From Isoetes taiwanensis (taxonomy: Eukaryota > Streptophyta > Lycopodiopsida > Isoetales > Isoetaceae), in NCBI GenBank assembly GCA_021234155.1, contig JAJEKV010000065.1:5102807-5166806 (forward strand): a DNA stretch of 64,000 nt. Direction: 5' to 3'. Made by a program: the position numbers and the translations under genes. The notes under the pieces were generated by a model, which worked only from the letters and a program-made list of their open reading frames with translations, had not been told where the DNA came from and searched no databases. This document shows, piece by piece, positions 1-11,979 of the stretch; position 1 is the first letter of the stretch, and the number at the start of each line of letters is the position of its first letter.

Positions 1-1040
1 ATCAGTATTACTTCACGTTCAGTTACGTATTGGGGACATAGCAAACACGGTATTTATGGTGATGTGAACTCAAAAATGAGAGATCAGCTGTTTGCGTTAC
101 GGGGTCAAATCGATTCGAGAACTGGGCCGAATTGCTTATCAAACGAATCACGAGAAAACAAAAATGCAAAGGGTGCAAACCTAAAACCCTCGGATTTTTG
201 AAACTCGTCTGAGTTGAGTAAGCTATAGCATCTTTGGTAGCGCGAAGCACAAAGGCAAATGAAACTTCGCCAAAGGCGGTTTCGCCAGTGTAGGCGAAAT
301 ACGAGCCAAAATCACGAAGATGCTCGAGTTTGCAAGAGGTAGAAGGAGAAGATTTGACAATTGACTTTTTCACCAGGGGCAATGCTCTTCATCATCCCAC
401 TTCATGTAATACCAAATGTTAGAGGTGGGAAAACATTTTCTTGCTTTAATTCCTGGTGAGGTTCAGGGTCAAAGCTGAGGCCAAGAGTTCGCATGAGAAA
501 TATTAACCCAAGGGAGAGAAGATCTGGCTGGATCGGGACCTTACTCCAAGCCCGGTTAAATTTCTTAGCTTAGATAGACAAGTAAAAGAGGCCGGGGATA
601 AAGGATTGGTGCATATCCCGGACCAAGCGGAAAAACCATCATCACAAGCGGGAAACCGGCTAGGAGCTGAGGGCCTTGAGATTAATTACCACATGGAATG
701 CGCATGGACTATCTGAGAGGAAGAAAAATAAATGCAACCTTTTGGAAAATTAGCAGCTTTAGAGACCATTATGCTTCCACGAGAGACATGGGCTCACAGT
801 TTAAATCTCTACGACATACGGGTTATGTATTGGTAACTCAAATACAGGCAGAAGGTAATAAGGTTGGTAGTTTTAGACTGTAGCACACAAGAAAGAAATC
901 GGCCTTATGATTTTGAGATCTTAGGCAAGACCCAAGCAACCAATACATTTGGTTAGGGTTAATGGAAGAAGCTGACCACTAATTTTTCTTTGCTGCTACT
1001 TTAACTCAGAAAGTACTGCAGCATATATATCACTTAAGCA
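1..1040. other. no recognisable gene
   Basis: No convincing coding exon, RNA gene or repeat was recognised. A 119-codon minus-strand frame (23-382) and a 61-codon plus-strand frame (698-883) are open, but neither resembles a family I know. The stretch may be the decayed 5' part of the LINE that becomes recognisable from about 1.1 kb; that is inference from adjacency only. Confidence 0.3.
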
Positions 1041-3810
1041 TAATCGGGCAAAAGAACCCTTCTACGGAAATTTGTGCTTTCGGATATTCTTTGAATACTC
1101 ATCCCAAGGAGATATATTTATAATGGGTGATTTCAATGGCGAGCTGGCCAAATGGCGAATACCTTTGAGGATTTGGCAAATGTATGCCTTGATGAACAAA
1201 GAAGACCACATATAATGATTTCAAGGGATATAATATCCGTGAATGGGTCTAAAAGCTTTATACTTGAATTAAACTACACATAGCTGAAAATAATCAATGG
1301 AATAAAGCTTTCCACAATCGGAAACTGACTTATAAAGGAATCCATTTGGAAGCGTACCTTGAATTATCTTTAGCTAGAAAAGACCTTATTTGATTTCGGG
1401 TGCGGGAGGCAACTACATGAGTCCCGTCATGCGCCCTTGCATACTGCGCTTTAAAGCTTTTGCCAAGCTAGAGATCTCTTGACTTTTCATCCTCGTTTAA
1501 AATCAGCTATAAACATCATGACATATAGAGAAAACATAGAAGAGCTTGTAGGCTGCTGCTACATAGTGGGGATTTAGGCGTGCGAAATTTTTGAGGGCTC
1601 CTATTTACTGTGAGGGAAGAGGTTTGGGCTCTAAAATTTCCATAAGGTGGCACTTTGAGTGGTGGGATTAGAATATGGGGATGCTGAAAAGTGCACAGGT
1701 ACAAGCCCACAAATGGTACACCAAGCGGTTCATTAGGAACAAGAAGCAGCACTGCTCAAAGGCAATCAGTTCTCGGAACAACCACGAAATCTCCCTGAGG
1801 TTCACGGAAGTGATGGAGTGGAGACTGACGCCATACAAGCTGTTCTAGATCTGGGAGTCCTTGCTTTACATTAAACATCGGGGATATATATGAGATAGAT
1901 GGCGAAAGCAGCCTTAAATCACAACTCAGCAGGCCCTTTTCTGATGTGAGAAGTTAAGAATACTTGTCCGAAAGCTATCAAATAATATATATGTAGGCAA
2001 GGCGAATAGCTTGTGCATGGAAGGCTTCTTAAATGGAATGAGGGAAAAGCATTGGCTACCCTAACAGAGCTGCTCAATAATGAAAACCTTCAGGAACACG
2101 ATGGATTGGAGAATTAATAGGGTCCACTGAGATACACTAAAAGGAGGAGACCAAAAGTTGAACGCTTCGGGGAACTATTTTAATGGCGATGTTCCTCAAA
2201 ATCTTGGCTGACTTGTTAGAAACAAAAGCTGAGCTCATGGGCTGGAGCAAAAGAATATTACGCTCTCACACATTACCAAGCGGTTTTAGGAAACATAAGT
2301 ACATTTGGACCTTGTGTTTTAGCAGCTTAGGCGTTGGTCGAGAAAAGCCAAGCTCCAAGCATCCACAATACGTGGCATAGACCTTCACAAAGAGGCATTA
2401 AATCACGGTCTGGGCTGGGTATTGAGATTAGTCAGAATGGGTGTCCCTATATAGGGCTAAAGTGCGGTATGGACCTGGTGATATTCGTTAAAAGGTATGT
2501 GGGCTTTGGACACTTTGAAATCAGGAAGGCACCGCTGAGGTTGGTAGAGGTGTGCATACACGGGCCTACGATTGGGTTTTATAGATGAGTTAGATGATTG
2601 GCTCAGGGGCGGGATCTTTGCGGGGCAAGGTGACACATACATAGCAATGGAAACTACTCCTATCTGCTTGAGGATGATGTAGTCCTTCTTGCTTGCTAGT
2701 AAGAAGGTAACCTTGCAAGATCATTCTGAAGTTGGAGCAGTTCTGCGAAGCAAAAAGATGAATGTAAACCTTTCAAAATCAAAGGTCATGATTTTTTTGG
2801 GACAAAGGGAAGGCCTGTTTTCACATATAAAGAGTTGGATTTTACAAAACTAGTTGACTCATGATATCTAGGACTTGACATTGCATCCAATTACAATTTT
2901 GGAAGAATTGCATAAATAGAGTCTCGGTAAGGCTGACATTATTTAGCATGATGGCGGTATGAAAAGCCTCCCCTCAGCAGTGGAACTGAAGAAGATGCTA
3001 TTCAAAACTCTTGTTGAGGCAGGTTGTCTTTGTAGCTGGTGCTCAATTTGGGGGCGGAAATCTACTGCAAGAATGTGGAAAAACAAATAGAGTCGAAGAT
3101 GTATGTCGGAAGGAACTTGGGATAAGATCACAAACTCGTCTCGCCATAACTCTAGCAGAGGCAGTGTGTTTCACACGCTTGAGGCTGAAGGGCTTTTCAT
3201 GCTATAGAGTTTCTCTCTAATAGGGTTAAAGCACACAAGATCCGAATAATGGAATTATCACAGCATCAAGCACTAGAAACTGAATGCTTAAGGAAAGCCG
3301 GCATGGGCTGGTAGAAAAATGGGGTTTAGAAGAGCTCTTCATGGCCTTTGCTGAGGAAAAGGGTGATTAAGAACTTGCCCGAAGGATGGCATTGGAAAAA
3401 TTATGGAGGAGGCTAGTCCCGAGAGGATGCAATGCCGGGCAGATGTGTGTTGCGCTGAGGACCTGCTGAGGCCAAGCTATGTTAAAATTTCATCCATGAC
3501 ACAAAGGAAACTAATAGCAATTATAGAAGGGTCCACTTTTGATGGAAATAGAAGCAGGCTGAGATGGGCAAAAATGCGGCAGAAAATGATACATGTAGAA
3601 TATGCAAAAACAGGATAGCGCTGAAAGAGCGAAAATCCATACTTTCATACTGATTGTTACGAGATATGCGAGATATTAGACACAACTTTGGCATCAGAAG
3701 AGATTTCTCTTCTTTATTACATATACCACCAATAGCCAATTTGGGACATATATAAGGCGTGGGCCTACCCAGTTCCTTGCTCATTAAAATTTAATAAATT
3801 TATTTGTTCG
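1040..3810 (+). mobile_element. decayed LINE (non-LTR retrotransposon), EN-RT-C-terminal zinc knuckle
   Basis: LINE signatures appear in the right order on the plus strand but in broken frames. DIFIMGDFNG at 1111-1140 matches the apurinic-endonuclease GDFN motif. An IDELDDWL-type segment near 2580-2610 is followed by EDDVVLLA at 2670-2693, the equivalent of the catalytic YADD box with the first residues altered. Next come FCEAKKMNVNLSKSKVMIF at about 2740-2795 and KKMLFKTLVEAGC near 2989-3030, which parallels KKMLFKTLVQ in the minus-strand LINE at 56.5-57.1 kb. A CRICKNR zinc-knuckle half at about 3592 is followed, after a frameshift, by FHTDCYEIC. Many stops and frameshifts make this an old pseudo-copy. 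Both end points are approximate and no tail or target duplication was found. Confidence 0.72.
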
Positions 3811-3949
3811 TAACCATGGCATAAAGTTGGTGAACATCAGACATTCTATAATAATAATATGGTACATGAAGATGGATAATAAGGTATAATGGCAGATTGT
3901 AATGGCGTTATTTCAAACAAGGTATAATAGTTATAAAGCATGAGGAGTA

Positions 3950-5530
3950 AAAGCTGGGGGCTTCCAAATCGCTCAATCACGGCCGTCCTCTTTCGTTTGT
4001 CTGTTTGATGTATCTAATTTGCCCCTAGGAAGAGACTCTCACTCATTTTAAGTGAAGGTAGTATGTAAATGAGGAAGCTGAAAGTAACTTTAGAGATTAA
4101 AGTCATGACCTCTTGGATAGTTATGGGTCAGGGCCTTACATATTATAAAACGAAACAATATAGACTTCTCGAAATTCTTATTACCTCCTTTGCAAGAAAA
4201 GCGGTTTTGCTTTTGTCTCTTGGTGTCCTCACAATGTAAATGTATTTAGATACTTGCTAGGATTGCAATACATAAAGGCCTTAAAATGAGTGCAGAATGA
4301 AACTCGATTGCATTTCACAGAGGGGGTTTACAAGGGTTTTTGAGTACTCTATTTTTATTGTGGCGGAGGATATAAGGCCTAGTGGTTGCTTTAGATTGCG
4401 GCAGTTCATTACATGTTGATTGATGAGTTCAAGCATGGGAACTTCCCAATATTTTCTTTTCCCCTCCTCTTTGGGCAATGCTGGCAGTTTGCATGCTAAG
4501 TTCCACATGATCAAAGAGGGGTAGGAAGTCTACTGATGGGTAGAGATCGATGCTTTGACTCTTGAATTCAACTGTCGAGACTTCCCACAGTTTTTTCTTT
4601 CCTCAGCCTCTTTGGGCAGTATAGCTTGGGGTTTTGTGCTGCGTTCCATTGTTGTCCATAAAGCGGGTGAAACAAAAGACCGGGGCAGAATACCGATGCT
4701 TGGACCCCAATCTTTAAGGGTAAGTCGACATAAAACAAGATAACAATATGTGGGTGATTGATGTTAGTGACATAAAACAACAATATGTGGACATAAAACA
4801 AGATGTTAGTGATTGATGAGTTCAAAATTTTGGCTTAGTCTCTTTTGCTTGTCACGTTTATTGTATCTAAAGTGCCCGCAGGATGAGATCGCTTTCTACA
4901 TGTTTTGGGGGCTTTGTCTCTCTCGCGAACACGTAAAGAGTAAAAAGCACAGGCTGTTTCCCTCTTGAATGGTTGTCAACTCACGGGCGGGATAGTAACT
5001 TGTTTTGGGCTTAGAATTTCTCAGAAAGAACTTGGTTCTGCTTCTTTTTGGGGTTATTTTAAAATGGGGCAGGAAAAATCGATTAGATTCTAGAGGTAAG
5101 ACACTATGATGTGGAGGTGGAAAACGATGAATTGCACAGAGGCATCCATCTATATAGAGCATTTGAGCTTAATCCATGACATCCTAACTCACTATTGATG
5201 GAGAACCTTGAGCATCTTATGAAATTAGAGGGGGCCAGCGTCCCTTTGGCAAGGTGGATTGTACATCGGCGTAGGTAACAAGGTTTTTGAGTACTCTATT
5301 TTATTAATAGCGGCCAATGGTATAACCTAGTAGTTACTAACGGTTACAATGGGTTCATTGAAGATTAGTGATTGGCGGAAGCCTTCGGTGCATGCAAATC
5401 GGCATTTAGTCTCGGGACCTATAATTTGTACCTCCATTTCATACGGGCTGAGCATTGGTGTGAGCATGTGCCACCCACGGAGGAATAGATGCGTTAGATT
5501 AGAAGTAGCATTCAAAGAAGCTGACGTCTC
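3950..5530. repeat. diverged local segmental duplication
   Basis: Blocks recur in the same order with strong divergence. A block near 3995-4050 (TTTGTCTGTTTGATGTATCTAA) resembles 4845-4890, and TTTTTGAGTACTCTATTTT at about 4336 recurs at about 5284. The CTCTTTGGGCA-containing stretch at 4440-4520 resembles 4575-4650. A short ACATAAAACAA repeat lies at 4728-4805. No gene was recognised; the open frames here (for example 4281-4514 and 4896-5162 minus) look random. Confidence 0.45.
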
Positions 5531-6322
5531 TCGCAGAAGTTATTAATTGGCGTACATGAGAGAAACATAGAAAGAACCATCATACATGAGCGGGTATTCA
5601 TGTACGCGCGATTTCCGGTGGATCAGATTATTCACGACCTGGTAGTGGCTGTTTGGCTACATTAGCTACCTCATCGGCAAGATTACGGCCTTGGCGAAGA
5701 AACCAAGCGTGGGGGAACGGTCTCCCCGTCAGGAGATTGAGCACTCTTGGTAAGCCTGGAGGTAAGGGAACCGCGGTGATGCATAATCATTGGTGGGAGG
5801 TGGTCGTGTATGCAAGTGAATCTTAGTATGAAGTCAGGTAATACCATTGATCAGGTAGTGGATTTGACCCAATAGGCAGATTTAACTGCCATGAGCGGGT
5901 CATGGCATAAGAGGCGAAATCAGCGGAAGTCAACCCGGCTTTGGCGGGTCTTGTGAGGTTTCTCTCTCCCAGGCACTTAGGTGGAAGCTGATGTTACACA
6001 TGAATGAAACATGGGGAGAAAGAAGTTACTTGACACCATGCACATGAAAAGCATAAAACAAGGTAACATATATAGGGAGCAAAACTTATGGCAAAAGGCG
6101 CGCACAATTCATTGTGCGGAATGATTACATAACTAGTTTGAACATCCTCGCATACGGTTATAATAGATAGGTAGGGGTGCAGCCGGGCCAAATCCTCAGA
6201 CCAGAACTACAACGGTGAAGATACTCATCATCATTTTTTTTTTCTAGGCGGCGCCTTCTTCGTCATTTCATCATTTTCGCAGTTCCATCCTCTTACGCAC
6301 GAGGACCTAGGTTCAACCTCCG
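5530..6322. other. no recognisable gene
   Basis: Mixed-composition DNA without a supported gene. A T-run followed by GGCGGCGCC at about 6230-6255 precedes the open frame at 6323. Nothing else was recognised. Confidence 0.3.
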
Positions 6323-6718
6323 ATGACCCTTTCCCTTGAGTACAGCGTCTCGGCGTGTTTCTTCTGGCCGTTTCACTACGTTTGTATTAAAGGTAAAGTA
6401 GCGAGGTGGAGTGCTTTGGATCACGTAAACCCGATCAAGTCATCAAGCGCACGCATTGCCGGACACAGCCTTCACGTATCGGACTCCTCGGTATCGCTAA
6501 AGCACCGGTGGCTTCGTGCGAGAACATGGCTTAGCCTATATCATCGCCGTCATCTGCTTGAAGTCTCGCATTATCTTGGTAATATTACCGTCAACATGGT
6601 TTGCGTGTTTGTACGGCATTTCGTCTTTAGCATTAACGGCTTCGCGGGTCTGCATCGCGAAAGGAAAGCGCTGAAAAGCTTATGTCGATTGCGGATGTAC
6701 CGCTATTCGATTCAATAG
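6323..6718 (+). other. unrecognised 131-codon open frame
   Basis: An ATG-started frame of 131 codons with a hydrophobic, aromatic-rich start (MTLSLEYSVSACFFWPFHYV). I do not recognise the protein, and I see no motif, splice context or homologous copy in the window. It lies just upstream of the minus-strand hAT-like remnant and could be random or part of another decayed element. From 6719 to about 7178 nothing further is clear beyond possible hAT remnants on the minus strand. Confidence 0.15.
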
Positions 6719-7178
6719 CGGCGTTTGAGAAGTTGTATACAAGTTTGTGCTGCATAACAGCGATTGCGGGTGACCTTGTGTATGCTTATAGGCACTCGAA
6801 TTCCTCTCGCACTGCGGGAAGATACCAAAGAGGATAGTCATTGCAATTACTTGCAGGTATGAGTAGCACTTTCGTGGGCTTGCCATTGAAGTATTGAAAC
6901 TGTGCATCGCCCACCTTCCACTCGGGTTACGGTATTCAGTTAACTTCGGCAATGAAAAGCTTGTAGTCAAATTTTGTTGGGATAGAACATTTTTGCAACC
7001 TTCTTCCTTGAGCCCATCACTTCTTTATACATGTGCTGGTCCATATCGTGGTTGTGTGGGTCAGGCATGCAGCGGCTATGAAGATCATTGTATGACTTCT
7101 TCCATCCGTTCATTGTTGATCTCTAGGCCGTCTTTGCTTGGCGCTTAGCATTGCCAAATGGCATTGGGGCCATCCGTT

Positions 7179-7740
7179 CTAGGAAAAGTTGCAGATGGGT
7201 GCCAACACCTCGGACCTTTCTAGTGCTTGCCTTGAGAAAGAATCAAGGGTTTTGATGGCATGACAAACAGGTTGCATGCACCTCCACAACATTTTACACC
7301 TTTCAAAATGTCTCCCTACCAAGCGTTTCTCAAGGGCTAGAACTTGTTGTTGCCTGCGGTTTGGCGGTGTTTTTCCCTTTACGCCTTTTTCCCAATCAAA
7401 AACTCTTGATGATTTAAAAGGTTGAGATAATCCAATCGAAAACTTCAGCACTCTTTCAAAGACAGATGTAAGTGGAACCAAACCGAGTTTGCCTGTGATT
7501 CATGAGTGCTAGGGTCTTTCGACGAATGACTTGTAAATGGCATAAATTACTTGCGGCTTCTTTGTGATGAATTTTACAAGCCGACGCGAATGGGATCTTT
7601 GAACCCACGTCTTTGTGAGAACCGGTCAGCCAAAGAATAGGTTGAGCAATGGTATTTGGCGGCAGTAGTGGCATACAACCACGGAAGTTGGGACTCAGTA
7701 ATTCACGCTGGCTCACAGAATTGGGCGGCGTTTATCATTT
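7179..7740 (-). pseudogene. hAT/DUF659-type transposase fragment
   Basis: Read on the minus strand, two overlapping frames give the core of a hAT-superfamily (DUF659-like) transposase. LVKFITKKPQVIYAIYKSF is followed by HRQTRFGSTYICLERVLK, which fits the family's 'TRFAT..LxLERLL' signature. A later stretch (FERCKMLWRCMQPVCHAIKTLDS) fits the family's 'FW..c......P....lR..D' segment. The match moves between frames near 7480 and around 7520-7600, so the gene is broken. Terminal inverted repeats and an 8-bp target duplication, expected for hAT elements, were not found. Recognition is by motif only and needs a profile search. Confidence 0.5.
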
Positions 7741-9030
7741 ACAGCAGAAATATTCTCTTCGGTCCAAACTCTCTATCCGGCCTTTGTTTTCCGAAAAATC
7801 CAATCCGTCACTTGGTGATTTGGTTTCTATGGTTTTTCAAAAATACTTCATCCCGGATACACGATCATGAAATTTATAAGATGGTCCTTGTTTACATTGC
7901 TCCAACCATCAGTACACTAACGAAGGCGGCATTTCACAAATCCACGACACAACTTCATCTCCACCCTCTCAACCATTTTTCCATGTATTTCATCAACCAT
8001 TTTATTGTTGGCATGCTTGTATGAAGGCAATCTAAAAGCCGGTCCCCTTTGGCAACTTCACGGAAGGCTTTCTTTCATTGCTGCCCAAAATATGTGGAGA
8101 CAACCCAAAGATATAAAATGCCTCTACTAACCTTCAATTGGCGCGTCTTCTTGATTTGCTTTCGATGTTAAGCAATGATCAACCCTCTGTTGTTTCGTCC
8201 GTTTTTCCACTATTTCCAATTGTCTCTATCATTCTCTGTTCTCCGTGCTTATACCTATTGACCCTAGTCCACCCTCGATTGGTATCTTTGTCCCAACTGG
8301 GTGGTATAGTTATCTTGATGCGCTCTGCATCGCTTTGCTCTTGAGTATTCGTAGCTTTCGTCTTTTTCTCATATTATTCTTCGTTTTATGTATCCCATCC
8401 GGTCGAGACAATCTTTCAATGGCATCCTTTCGCCAAGTCGCCGGATGCAATACAAGTTCACGACACCAACGTCTCGTTCAAATAAGATGTGAGCCAGAAT
8501 TCTTGTTGCAGAACCATTTCACCGATGAGTATCCACAAAACACACATTCCACTCATTTCGCCAAACTCTTTCACAAACTCCCATTACGGGCCTCTTTTCC
8601 GACCAAATAGTATCGCGACCTTGCGTTGACGAAGCTGCCCGATCGGTATTCCCGCCACCGGGCACGCAGGGTCTCGCGCACCTCTAGAGGTGGATGCATG
8701 ACGCATTTGCACCTCGGTAGATCGTGACTAGTAGCCACCATTGCTGGGACCGGTGACAATGTCTCTTAATCGACTCCTTGATTACACGAACTAAAGGAAG
8801 ACGTATATATGCAAGGGAGCAAACTCACAATGCATATGTTGCCGACGTTCCAATGAATCAAGGGGGTTGACGGACCCTATAGGATATTCTAGGAAGCATC
8901 ATAGAATCCAGGCCGGAAACCAGGACGGAGTAAACCACGTTCCATTATTCAGCGGTTAGGCTGTATTGACAACGACACCTCGCGGCAAACCGTTTCCCAA
9001 GGAGTATTTTGACTCAACCGGCTTTTGGTC
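7740..9030. other. no recognisable gene
   Basis: Several overlapping plus-strand frames (7656-8024, 8245-8610) are open for about 120 codons, but they overlap one another in different frames and show no family motif. No repeat or RNA gene was recognised. Confidence 0.25.
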
Positions 9031-9480
9031 AACGTTGAGGTGAATTCTAGGGCTAATCACGTTTTTCTTTATATATACTATTAACGATTACAAAAGCGAG
9101 GCCAAACAGTTGGCGCAACATTTTTTGTTTAGTAAATTGGGCAAAGATCACCAAAATTTTCGCTGCACGCCAAAACAACTAAACCGCGTGAGACGCCAAA
9201 CGATGCAGCGGAAATCATTAAAAACGCGTCGACGCTGGTTCAAATTTTTCGTGAGCGAAAACAACTAAACTGCCAAAAGATTAGGTAATAAATTTGGCCA
9301 AACGTGGTTTTACGTGATCGTACAAATTTTTGGTTGGCGCTGTGACGCGGTTCTGTTTCGGTTTGACGTTAAAAATTTCGCGCGACGCCGATTTTGTTGT
9401 TTTTATTGCACCCGAAATCTGTTAAACGTCATTTTTGGCGCTTTTTCGTTTCACGGCAAATTTGTGTGTTGTTATCATAC
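9030..9480. other. CpG-rich segment with imperfect inverted similarity
   Basis: CG dinucleotides are unusually dense here (for example ACGCGTCGACGC near 9224 and CGCGCGACGCCG near 9379), embedded in A/T runs and unlike the CpG-poor flanks. AAAACAACTAAAC occurs twice (about 9172 and 9259). The left part (CCGCGTGAGACGCC at about 9184) is loosely inverted relative to the right part (GGCGCTGTGACGCGG at about 9337). This could be a foldback or MITE-like remnant. No coding potential is apparent. Confidence 0.4.
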
Positions 9481-9519
9481 AATTCATATGTATTTGGTAT
9501 AAAGCGTCTGGTATTGAAC

Positions 9520-9905
9520 CTATCCGGGTTTGAGCCACCTTGGCATGTTGGAGCAGGTGTGGCATGTTTCATGCGTTGGCATATTTGAGCCACCTTGGCA
9601 TGTTGGATCCTAGGTGGCGTGTTTGTAATGTTTGACCCCCACCTTGGCATGTTAAACGGCCTAGGTGGCATGTTGAACCCGTGATGGCGTGTTTGAGCCA
9701 CCTTGGCATGTTGGATCTAGGTGGCGTGTTTTGAGCCGTGGCAGAAGGTTTGACCCACCTGGCGTATTTGCGGCCTAGGTGGCATGTTGAACCCGCATGG
9801 CATGTTTGAGCCACCTTGGCATTTGGAGCCGGTTGGCATGTTGAAGCCTAGGTGGCATGTTGGAGCCCGCATTGGCATCTTTGATCTACCTTGGCATTGT
9901 TCGTC
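9520..9905. repeat. TGGCATG minisatellite with higher-order structure
   Basis: Degenerate tandem units built on TTGAGCCACCTTGGCATGTT and CCTAGGTGGCATGTTGAACC. The anchor TGAGCCACCT(T) starts at about 9531, 9585, 9694 and 9807, giving steps of about 54, 109 and 113 bp. This suggests a ~110-bp higher-order unit made from two ~55-bp halves. GGTGGC and GCCACC halves alternate, so each unit has internal dyad symmetry. The open frames across it (9429-9701 and 9569-9814 minus) are products of the repeat, not genes. Confidence 0.85.
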
Positions 9906-10830
9906 TCAAAAAACCATACTTCCTTAAAAAACATCTACTTAGAAACTACGGCGTAGTTATAAATCCTACCCAAAAAACCATACTTCCTTAAGAAATAAGT
10001 GTTTAAAACCACGACTATGCTTCCTTAAAAACAACCACTTAAAAACTACACCTACTTATTAACCACACCTTAAAAAAAAACTATACTCTATTAAAAACAA
10101 CTACTTAAAATTACACCTAATTATATAAACTATACCTCAAAAAACCATACTTCCTTAAAAATGGCTTCTTAAAAGCGTACCTAGTTTACAAACTACACCG
10201 CCGGAAAACCATACTTTTATTAAAAACAACCATAAAAACTACACCCTTATAAACCACACCTCAAAAAACTTCTTTCAAAAAACACTTAAAACTACACCCA
10301 CTTATAAACCACACCTCAAAAAACAAACACCTCAACTTAAAAAATCACACCAGAAAACCATGCTTCCATAAAAAACAGATCCTTAAGAACTACACCCACT
10401 TATAAACCACACCTCAAAAACCCATACTTCTTTCCAAAGCAGGTTGCTTAAAAACTACACTCACTTATAAACCACACCTCAAAAAACAACACCTAGACTT
10501 AAAAATCATACCACTTGGAAAACTATACTTCCTTAGAAAACTTGACTACTTAAAAACTACACACCTACTTATAAGCGACCTTAAAAAACCATATTTCAGC
10601 AAAAATAGATACTTAAAAACAACACCTTATTATAAACCACACCTCAGAAAATAACGTCCTCTTAAAAATAACTCATCTTTAAAAAAAAAATTACATTTTA
10701 AGCAAAATGAAACACCACCAAAAAAAAAAACCACACCAAAAAAAAAAAAAAAAGTTATAGCTCCTTAAAAAAAACCTGCCGGTCTTCTTAATAAACCACA
10801 CCTCCACATAACCACATGTAGAGTTTTTTG
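9905..10830. repeat. A/C-rich, G-poor degenerate tandem array
   Basis: Repeated variants of CCATACTTCCTTAAAAA, then CTACTTAAAAACTACACC, then TTATAAACCACACCTC, with a period of roughly 60-70 bp by eye. The plus strand is nearly free of G for about 900 bp, an extreme strand asymmetry. Poly-A-rich spacers lie at about 10680-10755. There is no coding potential. Confidence 0.8.
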
Positions 10831-11227
10831 AACAACAACATGTGATTTTTCTTTTACTGTTGTTTTTAAGTGTGGACCCAGAATTGGGGTGGTAGTGATA
10901 TACCCAGTGAGCTAATTTGATTGTTTCTTATCTTGAATCTATGTTTTTTATAACAAACCATTCAATTGTTTTAGGGATATATGGTCTATGGTTTCGGGGA
11001 ATTGTTATTTTTACATCCATATCAAATCCCCATGGAACCCCCGTTATTTTTGCTACATATTTCCAAATGAGGTGCACCTGGACTACCCCATGGGTCGAAT
11101 TAAAATAGATCCTCGACCTAGATGGTATATTGGGGTCTTTGACACCTTAGTTTAAGCCCTAAGATATTGAGGAATCTCGAGCCTCTATACGATTTTTGCG
11201 TAAGATTTTAGAATATGAAATCACAGG

Positions 11228-11300
11228 GGGCTCGAACCTCTACCAAAATAACTCAATGTTCTAATAAGGCTACTTTTAACTAATATACCTAATGAGCTAA
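11228..11300 (-). ncRNA. tRNA-like pol III promoter pair (A box/B box), possible SINE or tRNA relic
   Basis: On the minus strand TAGCTCATTAGG (11299-11288) resembles the internal A box, and GGTTCGAGCCC (11238-11228) is close to the B-box consensus GGTTCGANTCC, about 50 nt downstream. This is the layout of a tRNA gene or the head of a tRNA-derived SINE. A full cloverleaf was not found, so it is probably a relic or SINE head and not a functional tRNA. Confidence 0.35.
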
Positions 11301-11663
11301 TTTGATTATTTTTTATTTTGAATCTATGTCTTTTTTATAACAACCCATTCAATTGTTTTAGGGATATATGGTCTATGGTTTCAGGAATTGTTATTTTAAT
11401 CATCCATATCGAATCCCACGGAACCCACGTTATTTTGCTACATATTCTAAACAAGGTGCACCACGGACTACCACGATTCGTCGGAGTCGATCTTACGACC
11501 CGGATCGTATATTGGGGCACATGAGCACCTCTCGTTTGCTTATAGTCATTTATAATTGGAGGGCCTATGATTTTGAAATATGAAATATGATTTAAGCCTA
11601 AGGTATTGAGGGAATGTCGAACCTCTATATGGCTTTGCCTAGATTTTTAGAATATAGAATATA

Positions 11664-11736
11664 GGGGCCCAAACCTCTACCAAAATAACTCAATGTCCTA
11701 ATAAGACTACCTTAACCAATATACCTAGTGAGCTAA
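11664..11736 (-). ncRNA. second tRNA-like A/B-box pair in the next repeat unit
   Basis: The equivalent site in the following unit reads TAGCTCACTAGG (11735-11724) and GGTTTGGGCCCC (11675-11664) on the minus strand. The A box is closer to tRNA form than in the first unit and the B box is more degraded. Both sites straddle a repeat-unit boundary, so they belong to the repeat itself. Confidence 0.3.
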
Positions 11737-11979
11737 ATTGATTATTTCTTATCTTGAATCTATGTTTTTTTATAACAACCCATTCAATTGTTTTAGGGAT
11801 ATATGGTCTATGGTTTTGAAATTGTTATTTCTTACATCCATATCAAATCCCCATGGAACCCCGGTTATTTTTGTTACATATAAGTGTTGGTTTACTAGAT
11901 GTTTGATCTTTTGATTCTGAGGGCTAACATATGGTTCGTAATAGAAATTGATCTTCATCTGAGATATTTTTATCACAAC

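Larger units (their letters stand above)
10909..11885. repeat. ~385-436 bp tandem repeat, about 2.4 copies
   Basis: Units start at GAGCTAATTTG (10909), GAGCTAATTTG (11294) and GAGCTAAATTG (11730). Each carries TCTTGAATCTATG (second copy slightly changed), CAATTGTTTTAGGGATATATGG and CCATATCAAATCCCCATGG or a close variant. The third unit breaks off near 11880. Unit lengths are about 385 and 436 bp. Copies differ by scattered substitutions and small indels. The frames across them are incidental. Confidence 0.85.

Noticed and set aside
9429-9814. Two minus-strand frames with MPRW/HVG repeats
   Set aside because: They are translations of the TGGCATG minisatellite, and the periodic protein follows the DNA period.
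11228-11300. Functional tRNA gene
   Set aside because: Only A- and B-box-like words are present; no acceptor stem or anticodon arm could be folded.
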